The notes beneath the pieces were generated by a model that saw only the letters and a program-made list of their open reading frames with translations, had not been told where the DNA came from and searched no databases. Positions 8,790 through 19,243 of a stretch of DNA of 64,000 bases are shown one piece after another; the first letter of the stretch is position 1, and each line of letters begins with the position of its first letter. The stretch spans positions 2,108,001 to 2,172,000 of the forward strand of contig NZ_CP042828.1 of the NCBI RefSeq assembly GCF_008000995.1, written 5' to 3'. Both the position numbers and the translations under genes were made by a program. Source of the DNA: Ruania zhangjianzhongii (GTDB lineage: Bacteria > Actinomycetota > Actinomycetes > Actinomycetales > Beutenbergiaceae).

Positions 8790-9842
8790 ATGCCTGTGCC
8801 TCCCTCACGCCGCCGACCCGCAGCCTCCGGACCCAGCTGGCGGGATGTTCCGCTGGCGCCGGTGGTGCTGCTGCGCGGCAGCGAAGGACTGCTCGTCGAT
8901 CGGGCCAGCGAACGCCTGACCGCTCTCGCGCGCCAGCACGCCGCCGCTGCCCAGGGGCTGCCGGAGGATGCCGCACCACAGGTCGATATCGAGACCCCGC
9001 AGATCGAGGCGGCCACCTACACCCGCGGCAACTTGGACGTGATCGCCAGCCCGTCGCTGTTCGGCGAGCACCGGCACGCTGTGGTCGTCGGAGCCGAGGC
9101 CGCCTCCGACGCGTTCATCGAGGACGCACTGGCCTACGTGGCCGCCGCTGGGCACGAGATCGGCGACTTCACCCTGGTGATCCGGCATGAGAAGGGCACC
9201 CGCGGGAAGAAGCTGCTCGATGCCATCGCCAAGGCCGGCTACCCGGTGGTCACCTGCGAACCGATCAAGCGCGACGGGGACAAGGTTGAGTTCGCCGGCG
9301 GCGAGTTCACCGACGCCGGCCGCCGCGCCACCCGGGCCGCTGTGCAGGCACTGGTCGAAGCTCTCGGCTCCGATCTGCGCGAGCTGGCCTCGGGCTGCGC
9401 CCAGCTGATCGCTGACAGCACGGGCACGATCACCCCGGACGTGGTGCAGAAGTACTACGGCGGCCGGGTGGAGGCCACCGGGTTCAGGGTGGCCGATGCG
9501 GCCGTGGCCGGTCAGACCACCGAGGCGGTCACTTTGCTCCGGCACGCACTGGAGACCGGAGTGGACCCGGTGCCGCTGGTGGCGGTGCTGGCGATGAAGC
9601 TGCGGGCCCTGGCCAAGGTGTCCACGGTCCGCGGTCGCGGCAACCCCGGGGACCTGGGTATGGCGCCCTGGCAGGTCGACCGGGCCCGGCGCGAGCTGCG
9701 TGGCTGGACCCCGGAGGGCCTGGCCACGGCGATCACCGCGGTCGCCGATGCCGACGCCCAGGTCAAGGGTGAGTATCGCGATGCGCGCTTCGCCGTCGAG
9801 CGCGCGGTGTTGCGGGTGTGCGCCGCCCGCGACGGTGGCTGA
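8790..9842 (+). CDS. holA: DNA polymerase III delta subunit
   Basis: A 350-residue HolA, the clamp-loader subunit that opens the beta clamp. The N-terminal AAA-like fold (VVLLRGSEGLLVDRASERL, SPSLFGEHRHAVVV) and the C-terminal collar (MKLRALAKVSTVRG, REYRDARFAVERAVL-type helices) are recognisable. The ATG at 8790 gives MPVPPSRRRPA; a GTG two codons later is equally possible, and upstream in-frame starts lead into the low-GC gap. The comEA-comEC-holA-rpsT order is standard for actinobacteria. It converges on rpsT. Confidence 0.92.
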   Translation: MPVPPSRRRPAASGPSWRDVPLAPVVLLRGSEGLLVDRASERLTALARQHAAAAQGLPEDAAPQVDIETPQIEAATYTRGNLDVIASPSLFGEHRHAVVVGAEAASDAFIEDALAYVAAAGHEIGDFTLVIRHEKGTRGKKLLDAIAKAGYPVVTCEPIKRDGDKVEFAGGEFTDAGRRATRAAVQALVEALGSDLRELASGCAQLIADSTGTITPDVVQKYYGGRVEATGFRVADAAVAGQTTEAVTLLRHALETGVDPVPLVAVLAMKLRALAKVSTVRGRGNPGDLGMAPWQVDRARRELRGWTPEGLATAITAVADADAQVKGEYRDARFAVERAVLRVCAARDGG

Positions 9843-9970
9843 CCCGGGGGATCCCGACCGGCGTCCGGCGGACCCTCACCGGCTGTCTGCCGGGCGGGGG
9901 TGCGGGTACGGGCGTCTGCCGGGCGCGGGCGCGCGCCGGATCCTCGCTTGATCACCCGAGACAGACGAAC

Positions 9971-10005
9971 GGCGCCCCACCCCGGGCAGGGGAGCGGCGC
10001 CGTCG
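9971..10005. terminator. Bidirectional terminator between holA and rpsT
   Basis: ACGGCGCC (9971-9978) pairs with GGCGCCGT (9998-10005), with CCCC/GGGG pairing extending into the 19-base interior. The stem lies between two convergent genes, about 130 bases past holA and 40 bases past the rpsT stop. No T-tract, as is common in actinobacteria. Confidence 0.7.
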
Positions 10006-10044
10006 TGGGTGCTCACTCGTGGTGAGCGACGATCATCCGAAGGC

Positions 10045-10305
10045 TCAGAGAGCGGCGACCTGCTTGGCCAGCGCGGACTTGCGGTTCGCGGCCTGGTTCT
10101 TGTGGATGACGCCCTTGCTCACGGCCTTGTCCAGCTTCTTGGTGGCGTCCCGCAGAGTGCTCTCGGCGGACTCCTTGTCGCCGGAGGCGATGGCCTCGCG
10201 CACGTGGCGGACGTGCGTCTTCAGCTCGGACTTGTAGGCCTTGTTCCGCAGCCGCGCCTTCTCGTTGGTGCGGTTGCGCTTGATCTGGGACTTGATGTTT
10301 GCCAC
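10045..10305 (-). CDS. rpsT: 30S ribosomal protein S20
   Basis: An 86-residue, lysine/arginine-rich helical protein starting [20 protein letters not shown], the classic S20 N-terminus, and ending [15 protein letters not shown]20 binds 16S rRNA early in small-subunit assembly. The GTG at 10305 is taken over longer readings because it matches the family start exactly; upstream residues are out of family. The ribosome site is weak (GAGAG). Confidence 0.96.
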   Translation of the reverse strand: MANIKSQIKRNRTNEKARLRNKAYKSELKTHVRHVREAIASGDKESAESTLRDATKKLDKAVSKGVIHKNQAANRKSALAKQVAAL

Positions 10306-10324
10306 GTGTTGACTCTCTCGTGTG

Positions 10325-10338
10325 GTCGCTTCCGCGAC
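10325..10338 (-). promoter_or_regulatory. Small leader hairpin and -10 of rpsT
   Basis: GTCGC-TTCC-GCGAC forms a 5-bp hairpin 20 bases ahead of the rpsT start. Further upstream a minus-strand TAGAAT (10460-10465) is a candidate -10, implying a leader of about 150 bases. Long S20 leaders can carry autoregulation in other bacteria; nothing here proves it. Confidence 0.3.
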
Positions 10339-10500
10339 GGGGCTCTTTTGACGTCGAAGAGGGCGGCCCATGATCTCAGGACTAGGCGTGGGGTGCCCGG
10401 TGGCGGATCGATGGGTGGCCCAGCGGCGACGAAGCACGCCGTCGCAGGTCCAGCCGTTGATTCTAGCAGCAGCCGGGCACCACTGCGGTCGTGTCCTCGG

Positions 10501-11040
10501 TCACCCTCGGTGGCGGCGGACGGCGGCGACCGCATCGGTGAACCGGTCCCGGTCCAGGGCCGCCCCTTCCCGGCGCACTGCACTCAGCGGCAGCCACAGC
10601 ACCCGGTCCACCCGTGCCTCCGACTCCCGCCGCTGAGAGTCCCAGGCGCCGCTGCCCACATCTACCCAGTAGCGGCCCCAGCGCGCCTCCTGCTCGGCGT
10701 CGGTGTCGTGGTCCTTGGAGGTCAGCTGCAGGCCGAGCAGCCCGTCGTCGTGCTCGGCGAGGATCAGCACCGGCCGGTCCTTACCGCGGGAGTCGTCCTC
10801 CTCGTAGGGCACCCAGGCCCAGACCACCTCACCGGGATCCGGAGCGCCGTCGCTGACCGGGGCGTACTCCGGCGGCGGCAACGGACCCAAGTAGGTGTGC
10901 GCCCGCTGCCCGGCGGAGGGCCCCTGCGGCCGGGATCGCTGCCGCCGGGTACTGGCGCGGCGGGCTTCCCGGCGAGAGGAGCGCACCGCTTCTCGGGCGA
11001 CGAGCCGCGCGGCGCGGGCGAAGCTGCTCAACAAGCTCAT
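10501..11040 (-). CDS. PemK/MazF-like protein without a partner antitoxin
   Basis: A 179-residue protein. The first 50 residues are a basic helical extension (SSRREARRASTRRQRS). The rest has the PemK/MazF fold: DPGEVVWAWVPYEEDD, then GKDRPVLILAEHDDGLLGLQLTSKDHD, ending in WLPLSAVRREGAALDR. Canonical MazF proteins are small mRNA endoribonucleases paired with an antitoxin gene; no antitoxin-sized ORF lies beside this one. Similar lone genes sit near rpsT in other actinobacteria, and their activity is uncertain. It lies between rpsT and the thiolase gene, all on the minus strand. Confidence 0.75.
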   Translation of the reverse strand: MSLLSSFARAARLVAREAVRSSRREARRASTRRQRSRPQGPSAGQRAHTYLGPLPPPEYAPVSDGAPDPGEVVWAWVPYEEDDSRGKDRPVLILAEHDDGLLGLQLTSKDHDTDAEQEARWGRYWVDVGSGAWDSQRRESEARVDRVLWLPLSAVRREGAALDRDRFTDAVAAVRRHRG

Positions 11041-11084
11041 GGCGCACCAGCGTAACGAGTACGACGGCGCCGCTCGCTTCGCGC

Positions 11085-12290
11085 TCAGCCCTCCAGCAGG
11101 AGCGCCTCACCTTGGCCACCACCACCGCACAGGCCCGCGGCGCCACGTTGCCCGGGTTGCAGGGTGTGGGCGAGGTGCACCGCCAGCCGGGCACCGGAAG
11201 CGCCGATCGGGTGGCCCAGCGCGATCGCCCCACCGTGCGGGTTCACCCGGTCTGCGGCGATCCCCAGTGCGGCGATCGAGGCGAGCACCACGGCCGCGAA
11301 CGCCTCGTTGACCTCCACGTGGGCCAGTTCGCTGGGCATCCAGCCGGCTCGATCCAAGGCCTGGGCGATCGCATTCGCCGGCTGGGTGTGCAGGCTGTTG
11401 TCCGGACCGGCCACTTGACCGCAGGCGCGCACGGCGACCAGCACCGGTGCTCCGGCGGCCTCGGCCCGGGCCCGGGTGGTCAGCACCAGTGCGGCGGCGC
11501 CGTCGGTGAGCTGGGAAGCGTTCCCCGCGGTGATCGCCCCGCCGGTGGCGAACGCCGGCCGGAGCCCGGCGAGGCTCTCGGTGGTGGTGCCGGGCCGGAT
11601 GCCTTCATCGCTGGAGACCTCCGTCTCGGCCTTGCGGGTGCGCACCTTCACCGGAGCGATCTCGGCCGCGAACGTGCCGGCCGCAGTGGCCGCGGCTGCG
11701 CGCTGGTGCGAGGTCGCCGCCCACGCGTCCTGCGCAGTACGGGACAGGTCGGTGCCGGGGAAACCGGCGCTGCCGCGCTCGGTCAGCTCGCCCATGCTGA
11801 TCTGCTCGACGGCGTCGGTGAGACCGTCGTAGGCCAGGTGGTCCACCGCCGTGCGGTCTCCGTAGGTCCAGCCGCCCCGCACTCCGGGGAGCAGGTGCGG
11901 CGCCTGACTCATCGATTCCATCCCGCCGGCCACCACCACCTGGGCCTCGCCGGAGCGGATCAGCCGTGCGGCATCGATCACCGCGGACAGGCCGGACAGG
12001 CACACCTTGTTGATCGCCGAGGCGTGTGCCCGCGGGCCCACCCCGCCGCCGAGGGCAGCTTGGCGGGCCGGGTTCTGCCCGGTACCGGCCTGCAGGACCT
12101 GGCCGAGAAACACGGCATCCACCTCGTCTCCGGGCAGCTGTGCCTGCGCCAGGGCGGCGGTGATCGCGTGCGCGCCCAGTGCGGTGGCCGGGAGGGAGGC
12201 GAGTGCGCCGTTCAGGCGGGCGAACGGGGTGCGCGCTGCGCCGATGACGACGACGTCTGCTGGGTCGGAGACGGCGGCTGGGTCGCTCAT
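11085..12290 (-). CDS. Acetyl-CoA C-acetyltransferase (thiolase)
   Basis: A 401-residue thiolase. The nucleophilic cysteine is C97 (NKVCLSGLSAV), the C-terminal catalytic histidine is about H360 (GGAIALGHPIGASG) and the second cysteine about C388 (GLCGGGGQGEA). It interconverts acetoacetyl-CoA and two acetyl-CoA. The ATG at 12290 follows an AAGGAG site; upstream readings in frame are not supported. It is divergent from the CoA-transferase genes, so the three enzymes together would convert acetoacetate to acetyl-CoA. Confidence 0.93.
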   Translation of the reverse strand: MSDPAAVSDPADVVVIGAARTPFARLNGALASLPATALGAHAITAALAQAQLPGDEVDAVFLGQVLQAGTGQNPARQAALGGGVGPRAHASAINKVCLSGLSAVIDAARLIRSGEAQVVVAGGMESMSQAPHLLPGVRGGWTYGDRTAVDHLAYDGLTDAVEQISMGELTERGSAGFPGTDLSRTAQDAWAATSHQRAAAATAAGTFAAEIAPVKVRTRKAETEVSSDEGIRPGTTTESLAGLRPAFATGGAITAGNASQLTDGAAALVLTTRARAEAAGAPVLVAVRACGQVAGPDNSLHTQPANAIAQALDRAGWMPSELAHVEVNEAFAAVVLASIAALGIAADRVNPHGGAIALGHPIGASGARLAVHLAHTLQPGQRGAAGLCGGGGQGEALLLEG

Positions 12291-12514
12291 GTCAGCTCCT
12301 TCGCTGTGGCGCACCACGTTCGTCCAGGGTGTCGACCTGTGGTGGCCATCGGGTTGGTCGGTGGTGCCATTCTCCCGCGAACAACGCCCTCCGTGCGGGC
12401 GATCTCCAGGCGTGCGCGCACTCGTGGATGCGGCGAACCGCTGCACTCCGGCTGTCCACATTGCAAGATGGTGGAGAGAGTCTGCGTGAGGACCAGGTAC
12501 GGGAGGCAGTCACG

Positions 12515-13294
12515 ATGAGCACGACGTTGAGCTCAGGAATCGACAAGGTGGTCCGCGATCCGGCGGAGGCGGTGGCCGATATCGGCGACGGCGCCTCGAT
12601 CGCCGTCGGGGGCTTCGGACTCTGCGGCAACCCGATGGTGCTGATCGAGGCACTGCTCGCCCAGGGAGCGTCCGGACTGTCGGTGGTGAGCAACAACTGC
12701 GGGGTGGACGACTGGGGGCTGGGCCTGCTGCTGCGTGCCGAACGGCTGGCGAAGATGACCTCCTCCTACGTGGGGGAGAACAAGGAGTTCGAGCGGCAGT
12801 TCCTCACCGGTGAGCTGGAGGTGGAGCTCACCCCGCAGGGCACCCTCGCGGAGAAGCTGCGCGCCGGCGGTGCGGGGATCGCCGCGTTCTTCACCCGTAC
12901 CGGCGTCGGTACCCAGCTGGCCGAGGGTGGCCTGCCGCGGCGGTATCACCCCGACGGCAGCGTGGCGCAGGCCTCACCGGCGAAGGAGACTCGCACCTTC
13001 GGCGAGCACCAGTACGTGCTCGAGGAGGCGATCAGCACCGACTTCGCTCTGGTGCATGCCGCGCGCGGGGACCGGGCCGGCAACCTCGTGTTCAATGCCA
13101 CCGCCCGGAACTTCAACCCGCTCGCCGCGATGGCGGGGCGCATCTGCATCGCCCAGGTGGAGGAGCTCGCCGATATCGGCGGGATCGACCCGAACGAGGT
13201 GCACATCCCGGGCGTGTTCGTGCACCGGGTGGTGCCAGTGGGCACCGACATCGAGAAGCGGATCGAACGCCGCACCGTGGCCGAGGAGGGCTGA
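12515..13294 (+). CDS. scoA: Succinyl-CoA:3-ketoacid CoA-transferase subunit A
   Basis: A 259-residue CoA-transferase alpha subunit. GGFGLCGNP, SNNCGVDDWGLGLLL, SSYVGENKEFERQFL and LTPQGTLAEKLRAGGAGI are characteristic of the SCOT/ScoA type rather than the beta-ketoadipate PcaI type. It forms the enzyme with ScoB, moving CoA from succinyl-CoA to acetoacetate. ATG 12515 has GGGAGG 9 bases upstream; the frame stays open further upstream to 12329 but without family similarity. The next gene starts 3 bp after the stop. Confidence 0.93.
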   Translation: MSTTLSSGIDKVVRDPAEAVADIGDGASIAVGGFGLCGNPMVLIEALLAQGASGLSVVSNNCGVDDWGLGLLLRAERLAKMTSSYVGENKEFERQFLTGELEVELTPQGTLAEKLRAGGAGIAAFFTRTGVGTQLAEGGLPRRYHPDGSVAQASPAKETRTFGEHQYVLEEAISTDFALVHAARGDRAGNLVFNATARNFNPLAAMAGRICIAQVEELADIGGIDPNEVHIPGVFVHRVVPVGTDIEKRIERRTVAEEG

Positions 13295-13297
13295 ACG

Positions 13298-13930
13298 TTG
13301 GCACTGACCCGAGAGGAGATGGCCGCCCGCGCGGCCCAGGAGCTGCCTGACGGAGCGTATGTGAACCTCGGTATCGGGCTGCCCACTCTGGTGCCGAACT
13401 ATGTACCGGCAGGACGGACCGTGGTGCTGCAGTCGGAGAACGGCATCCTCGGCGTGGGTCCGTATCCGCATCCGGCGCAGGTGCACCCGGATCTGATCAA
13501 CGCCGGTAAGGAGACCGTCACGGTGCTGCCGGGATCGTCCTTCTTCGACTCTGCCACCAGCTTCGCGATGATCCGGGCGGGCAAGATCGATGCCGCGATC
13601 CTCGGCGGGATGCAGGTCTCCGGTCGTGGGGACCTCGCGAACTGGATGATCCCCGGGAAGATGGTCAAAGGTCCCGGCGGCGGGATGGACCTGGTGCAGG
13701 GCGCGAAACGCGTGATCGTGCTGATGATGCACACCGCCAAGGACGCTCGTCCCAAGATCGTGCACGAGTGCAGCCTTCCGCTGACCGGACGCGCTGTAGT
13801 GAACCGGATCATCACCGACTTGGCGGTGATCGACGTGACCGAGGCGGGCCTGGTGCTGCGCGAGCTCGCCCCCGGAGTGAACGCCGAGGACGTGCAGGCG
13901 GCCACCGAACCTGAGCTGATCATCCCCTGA
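13298..13930 (+). CDS. scoB: Succinyl-CoA:3-ketoacid CoA-transferase subunit B
   Basis: A 210-residue CoA-transferase beta subunit. The catalytic glutamate is E47 in SENGILG, and [20 protein letters not shown] plus [11 protein letters not shown] are typical. The start is a TTG at 13298, supported by GAGGAGG ending 8 bases ahead, inside the scoA stop region. Operon with scoA. Confidence 0.94.
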   Translation: MALTREEMAARAAQELPDGAYVNLGIGLPTLVPNYVPAGRTVVLQSENGILGVGPYPHPAQVHPDLINAGKETVTVLPGSSFFDSATSFAMIRAGKIDAAILGGMQVSGRGDLANWMIPGKMVKGPGGGMDLVQGAKRVIVLMMHTAKDARPKIVHECSLPLTGRAVVNRIITDLAVIDVTEAGLVLRELAPGVNAEDVQAATEPELIIP

Positions 13931-13970
13931 GCCGCCAACCGGCCCGCCTCCCCGCGTTGCCGTGTGCTGT

Positions 13971-13995
13971 CGCCTCGCCTCGCCTCGCCTCGCCT
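13971..13995. repeat. Pentanucleotide repeat (CGCCT)5
   Basis: Five exact tandem copies of CGCCT (the last followed by TGCCG) lie in the short gap between scoB and the convergent membrane gene. Simple-sequence tract; copy number is likely to vary. Confidence 0.85.
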
Positions 13996-14018
13996 TGCCG
14001 GCGGGTGCGGCTCCGTGC

Positions 14019-14669
14019 TCAGCCGGCGAGCAGCACCAGTGCCAGGATGATCGCCAGCAGCCCCGCCAACGGGATCGCCACCAGCGTGCCCAGCAGTGCC
14101 AGCGCGCTCAGCCGCAGGTCATCCTTGAGGTAGGGCGCCGACACCGGGCCACCGGCGGCCACCAGCAGCCCCCGTTGTGCCTGCTCCAAGCGGGTGAGCG
14201 CATGCCCGAGGACACCGAGCCGCCCGGATCCCAGCCACCGGGTCATCCGCGCCCGCGGTCCGGTCCCCATCCCAGCCGGCATCCGGCCCTCGGTGATCGC
14301 GTCCAGCACGATCCGGGCGTCCTCACCGCCGGGCGTACTGCCCATCTGGTCCGAGACCCGGTCCGCCAGCTCGTCTGGACCCACCATCTCCGTGGAGACC
14401 ACAGCGGGAGTGGACGTCTCCACCTTGTGCAACCACCGCCGTCGCCGGATCGCGAACAGCGCCACCGGCAGCGCGAACAGCGCCGCGAGCGCGAGCACCA
14501 CCCAGTGCCCGGCGGTGACCACCTCCGCCGTGGTGAGGTTCACCACGGCGAGGATCAGAGCCAGGCCGGCCGCCGCCGTCGCGAGCACCAGCACGGCGGC
14601 ACTGGGCAGGCGGAACAGCACGCTGAGCACACGAGCGAGCTGTCCGATCGACTCCGGTAACGAGCTCAT
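14019..14669 (-). CDS. Membrane protein of unknown function
   Basis: A 216-residue protein with two adjacent hydrophobic helices at about residues 24-45 and 50-70, a basic patch (RRRRWLHKVE), a soluble middle (VGPDELADRVSDQMGS) and a C-terminal helix (ALLGTLVAIPLAGLLAIILALVLL). I do not recognise a named family. The ATG at 14669 (MSSLPESIGQL) is preferred; a GTG 9 codons upstream on the minus strand is an alternative because an AGGAAG site lies nearer to it. It is divergent from lepA. Confidence 0.65.
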   Translation of the reverse strand: MSSLPESIGQLARVLSVLFRLPSAAVLVLATAAAGLALILAVVNLTTAEVVTAGHWVVLALAALFALPVALFAIRRRRWLHKVETSTPAVVSTEMVGPDELADRVSDQMGSTPGGEDARIVLDAITEGRMPAGMGTGPRARMTRWLGSGRLGVLGHALTRLEQAQRGLLVAAGGPVSAPYLKDDLRLSALALLGTLVAIPLAGLLAIILALVLLAG

Positions 14670-14835
14670 GTACCGATGATGCCCGATCTTCCTGGTCACG
14701 CGAACGATCCACCGCACAGCGAAATGCGACATCCCACCGCACCATCCGAGGTTCGCGGTGGGGGAGGACGATCAAGCCATGGGACGATAGGGGATAGACC
14801 TGCTCTGCCCGCCGACCCCCGAGGTAATCAAGCCC

Positions 14836-16701
<1,866 letters not shown>

Positions 16702-16705
16702 ACAG

Positions 16706-17935
16706 GTGCGTACCGCACCGATGCCGATGACGACGGCGCAGCGCGGCCGCCCGCCGCAGGCTCTCCTTGGCGAGAACGTAGGTCAGGGGGCGGGCGAGCG
16801 GGAGTTCTCCGTGTACCTGCACGTGCCGTTCTGCTCGGTCCGGTGCGGGTACTGCGACTTCAACACCTACACCGCCACCGAGCTGGGCGAGGGCGCGAAC
16901 CGCTCCGACTACGCCGATAGTGCGGTCACCGAGATCACCCTGGCCGCCGAGTCGATGGCCGCGGCCGGTCTGCCGGAACGTGCCGTGAGCACAGTGTTCG
17001 TCGGCGGGGGCACCCCCACGCTGCTTCCTCCGCGCGACCTGGTGGCCATGCTGACCGCGATCGAGAGCACCTGGGGCCTGACCCCCGGCGTGGAGGTCAC
17101 CACCGAGGCGAACCCGGACTCGGTCACCGCTGCCGATCTGCGCGAGCTGGCCGCGGCCGGGTTCACCCGGGTGTCCTTCGGGATGCAGTCGGCGGTGCCG
17201 GACGTGCTCGCCACGCTGGAACGCACCCACGACCCGCACCGGGTGCCGCAGGTGGTGGACTGGGCCCGGCAGGCGGGGCTGCAGGTTTCGCTGGACCTGA
17301 TCTATGGCACCCCGGGGGAGACGCTGGCGGACTGGGAGACCAGTCTGCAGGCGGCGATCGCGATGGCACCGGACCACATCTCCGCCTACGCGCTGGTGGT
17401 GGAGCCGGGTACGAAGATGGGTGCGCAGGTGCGCCGCGGGCTGCTGCCGATGCCGGCCGATGACGATGAGGCGGACAAGTACGAGCTCGCCGCCGCTCTG
17501 CTCGCCGACGCCGGCTACGGCTGGTACGAGATCTCCAACTTCGCCCGGGACGAAGCGAGCCGCTGCCGGCACAACATCGCCTACTGGCGCTCGCAGGACT
17601 GGTGGGGGGTGGGCCCCGGGGCACACAGCCATATCGGCGGGCAGCGGTGGTGGAACGTGAAGCACCCTCGGCCGTACGCGCAGCTGGTGGCCGACGGGCT
17701 GCTTCCTGTGGATGGGGTGGAGGTGCTCGACGACGCGCAGCGCGCGGACGAGGAGATCCTCCTCGGCGTGCGGCTCATCGAGGGGCTCCAGGTGGCGCCG
17801 GGCAAGCGGGACCGGCTGCCGGCGCTGGTGACGGGCGGGCTGCTCGAGGCCGAGGCGGCTGCCGACGGTGTAGCGCAGCTGACCCTGCGTGGCCGGCTGC
17901 TTGCGGACACCGTCGTGCGCGAACTCGTGGACTGA
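16706..17935 (+). CDS. hemW: HemW-type radical SAM haem chaperone
   Basis: A 409-residue radical SAM protein. The iron-sulphur motif is CSVRCGYCDF (CxxxCxxC), and the HemW signature HNIAYW is present around residue 290, which separates it from coproporphyrinogen dehydrogenase HemN. HemW binds haem and delivers it to respiratory proteins. GTG 16706 lies directly behind lepA; an ATG at 16721 is a possible alternative start. Confidence 0.92.
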   Translation: MRTAPMPMTTAQRGRPPQALLGENVGQGAGEREFSVYLHVPFCSVRCGYCDFNTYTATELGEGANRSDYADSAVTEITLAAESMAAAGLPERAVSTVFVGGGTPTLLPPRDLVAMLTAIESTWGLTPGVEVTTEANPDSVTAADLRELAAAGFTRVSFGMQSAVPDVLATLERTHDPHRVPQVVDWARQAGLQVSLDLIYGTPGETLADWETSLQAAIAMAPDHISAYALVVEPGTKMGAQVRRGLLPMPADDDEADKYELAAALLADAGYGWYEISNFARDEASRCRHNIAYWRSQDWWGVGPGAHSHIGGQRWWNVKHPRPYAQLVADGLLPVDGVEVLDDAQRADEEILLGVRLIEGLQVAPGKRDRLPALVTGGLLEAEAAADGVAQLTLRGRLLADTVVRELVD

Positions 17936-18001
17936 CCGCGCCCCGGCGCGAAAGCCCGGAATTCTGCGCCTCACCGGTGTTGTGCGTGGCGCCGACCGGG
18001 T

Positions 18002-18042
18002 GCACACCGATAGCGTGTGCGCAGCGTCGCGTATTTCGCGAC
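18002..18042 (+). promoter_or_regulatory. Promoter region with two dyads ahead of the proline-rich membrane gene
   Basis: GCACAC (18002-18007) and GTGTGC (18015-18020) flank a TAGCGT -10-like hexamer (18011-18016). A second dyad GTCGCG-TATTT-CGCGAC occupies 18026-18042. The ATG is at 18073. The dyads could be operator sites or a leader hairpin. Confidence 0.4.
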
Positions 18043-18072
18043 CCATTGTCTCGCAACAGAAAGTGGAGCCGA

Positions 18073-19173
18073 ATGAGTCAGCAGCCTCCCGAGAACGGGC
18101 CCCAGGGTCCCGAGGGACAGCCTCAGAACCCGGGCGGCGCGCCGCCGCCCCCGCCTCCGCCGCCTCCAGGGCAGGGGCCGGGTCAGGCGCCCCCTCCTCC
18201 TCCGCCGGGACAGGGGCCGGGTCAGGCACCGCCTCCGCCCCCGCCCCCGCCTCCGCCGGGACAGGGTCCTGGTCAGGCTCCTCCGCCTCCTCCTGGGCCC
18301 GGACAGCCGCCGAACTACGGGGCTGCTCCGGAGCCGCCGAGCGCGTACCCGAACCCACAGCAGGGTGGCTTCCAGTCCCCGCCGCCCCCCGGGCCGGACT
18401 CCTACGGTCAGTACGGCCAGCCCGGTCCCGGTTACGGCGGCCCGCCGCAGGCGCCGCAGTTCAACGCGAACCCGTATGCACAGGCGTACCCACAGCAGTT
18501 CTCCGTGGGTGCGGCGATCAGTTACGGCTGGAACGCCGTCTTCAAGGCAGCCGGCTTCTGGATCGTGCTGATGCTCCTCGCCTGGCTGATCGTCGGGGCG
18601 GTGACCTTCCTGCTCAACCCGGCCGTCTCGGCGTCGTTCAGCGGTATGGGCACCGATTACTCCCGCGCGGCGGTGACCGGGTTCAGCGTCATGGCTCTGG
18701 TGGCCAACCTCATCACCGGCATCGTCTCCGGCATCATCGGTGGCGCGTTCGCCAACGGTGGTCTGAAGCAGTCCGCCGGCCACAAGCCGACGCTCGGTGA
18801 GGCGTTCAAGATCCCGAACATGCAGAACGTGCTCATCTGGGCCGTGGTCTGGGCGGTGGTCTCCGGACTGCTCTCCGCGGTCGCCCCCGGACTGGCCATC
18901 ATCACGGTGATCGTCGGCTTCCTGACGATCTTCGCCTACCCGTTCATCATCGACCGGAACCATTCCTGGATCGATGGTCTGAAGGGGTCGGTGCAGATGG
19001 TTACCCAGAACCTGGGGTCCACCCTCCTGCTCGCCCTCGCGCTGTTGGGTATCAACATCGTCGGTGCCCTGCTCTGCGGGCTGGGTCTGTTGATCACGGT
19101 TCCGATGAGCGTGGCGGCGTCGGTGTTTGCCTACCGCAGCTTCAGCCAGCAGCCGATCGCACCTCCGGTCTGA
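18073..19173 (+). CDS. Proline-rich membrane protein, first of two tandem paralogues
   Basis: A 366-residue protein. Residues 1-130 are low-complexity Pro/Gly/Gln (runs of eight to ten prolines broken by GQGPGQA). The rest holds about five or six transmembrane helices, from AAISYGWNAVFKAAGFW onward, with the cytosolic segment GGLKQSAGHKPTLGEAFKIP, ending NIVGALLCGLGLLITVPMS. The last part aligns with the next gene's NIVGALLCGIGVLVSMPLT. Function unknown; this domain layout is frequent in actinobacteria. The ATG at 18073 has GGAG 5-8 bases upstream. Confidence 0.8.
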   Translation: MSQQPPENGPQGPEGQPQNPGGAPPPPPPPPPGQGPGQAPPPPPPGQGPGQAPPPPPPPPPPGQGPGQAPPPPPGPGQPPNYGAAPEPPSAYPNPQQGGFQSPPPPGPDSYGQYGQPGPGYGGPPQAPQFNANPYAQAYPQQFSVGAAISYGWNAVFKAAGFWIVLMLLAWLIVGAVTFLLNPAVSASFSGMGTDYSRAAVTGFSVMALVANLITGIVSGIIGGAFANGGLKQSAGHKPTLGEAFKIPNMQNVLIWAVVWAVVSGLLSAVAPGLAIITVIVGFLTIFAYPFIIDRNHSWIDGLKGSVQMVTQNLGSTLLLALALLGINIVGALLCGLGLLITVPMSVAASVFAYRSFSQQPIAPPV

Positions 19174-19191
19174 CGGCGGCGACCTGCACGC

Positions 19192-19231
19192 AGCGGCCGG
19201 GCACTCTCCCCACGGAGAGTGCCCGGCCGCT
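19192..19231 (+). terminator. Strong intrinsic terminator, 18-bp perfect stem
   Basis: Bases 19192-19209 pair perfectly with 19214-19231 around a CCAC loop. It lies 18 bases after the stop of the first paralogue. The final T of the stem is also the first base of the TAGCGT -10 of the next gene, so terminator and promoter are fused head to tail. Confidence 0.85.
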
Positions 19232-19236
19232 AGCGT
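19231..19236 (+). promoter_or_regulatory. -10 element for a leaderless transcript of the second paralogue
   Basis: TAGCGT, then seven bases, then ATG 19244. There is no ribosome site in the gap. The hexamer abuts the terminator stem. Confidence 0.45.
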
Positions 19237-19243
19237 ATGCACT

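Noticed and set aside
8452-8919. 155-residue plus-strand frame between comEC and holA
   Set aside because: It overlaps holA in another frame and resembles no family. It is more likely the frame of decayed comEC DNA.
10501-11040. Complete toxin-antitoxin system
   Set aside because: No antitoxin-sized ORF lies on either side of the PemK/MazF-like gene.
12515-13930. Beta-ketoadipate CoA-transferase (pcaIJ)
   Set aside because: Motifs SSYVGENKEFERQFL and LTPQGTLAEK match the SCOT/ScoA type, and the partner thiolase is acetoacetyl-CoA type; no other pca genes are present.
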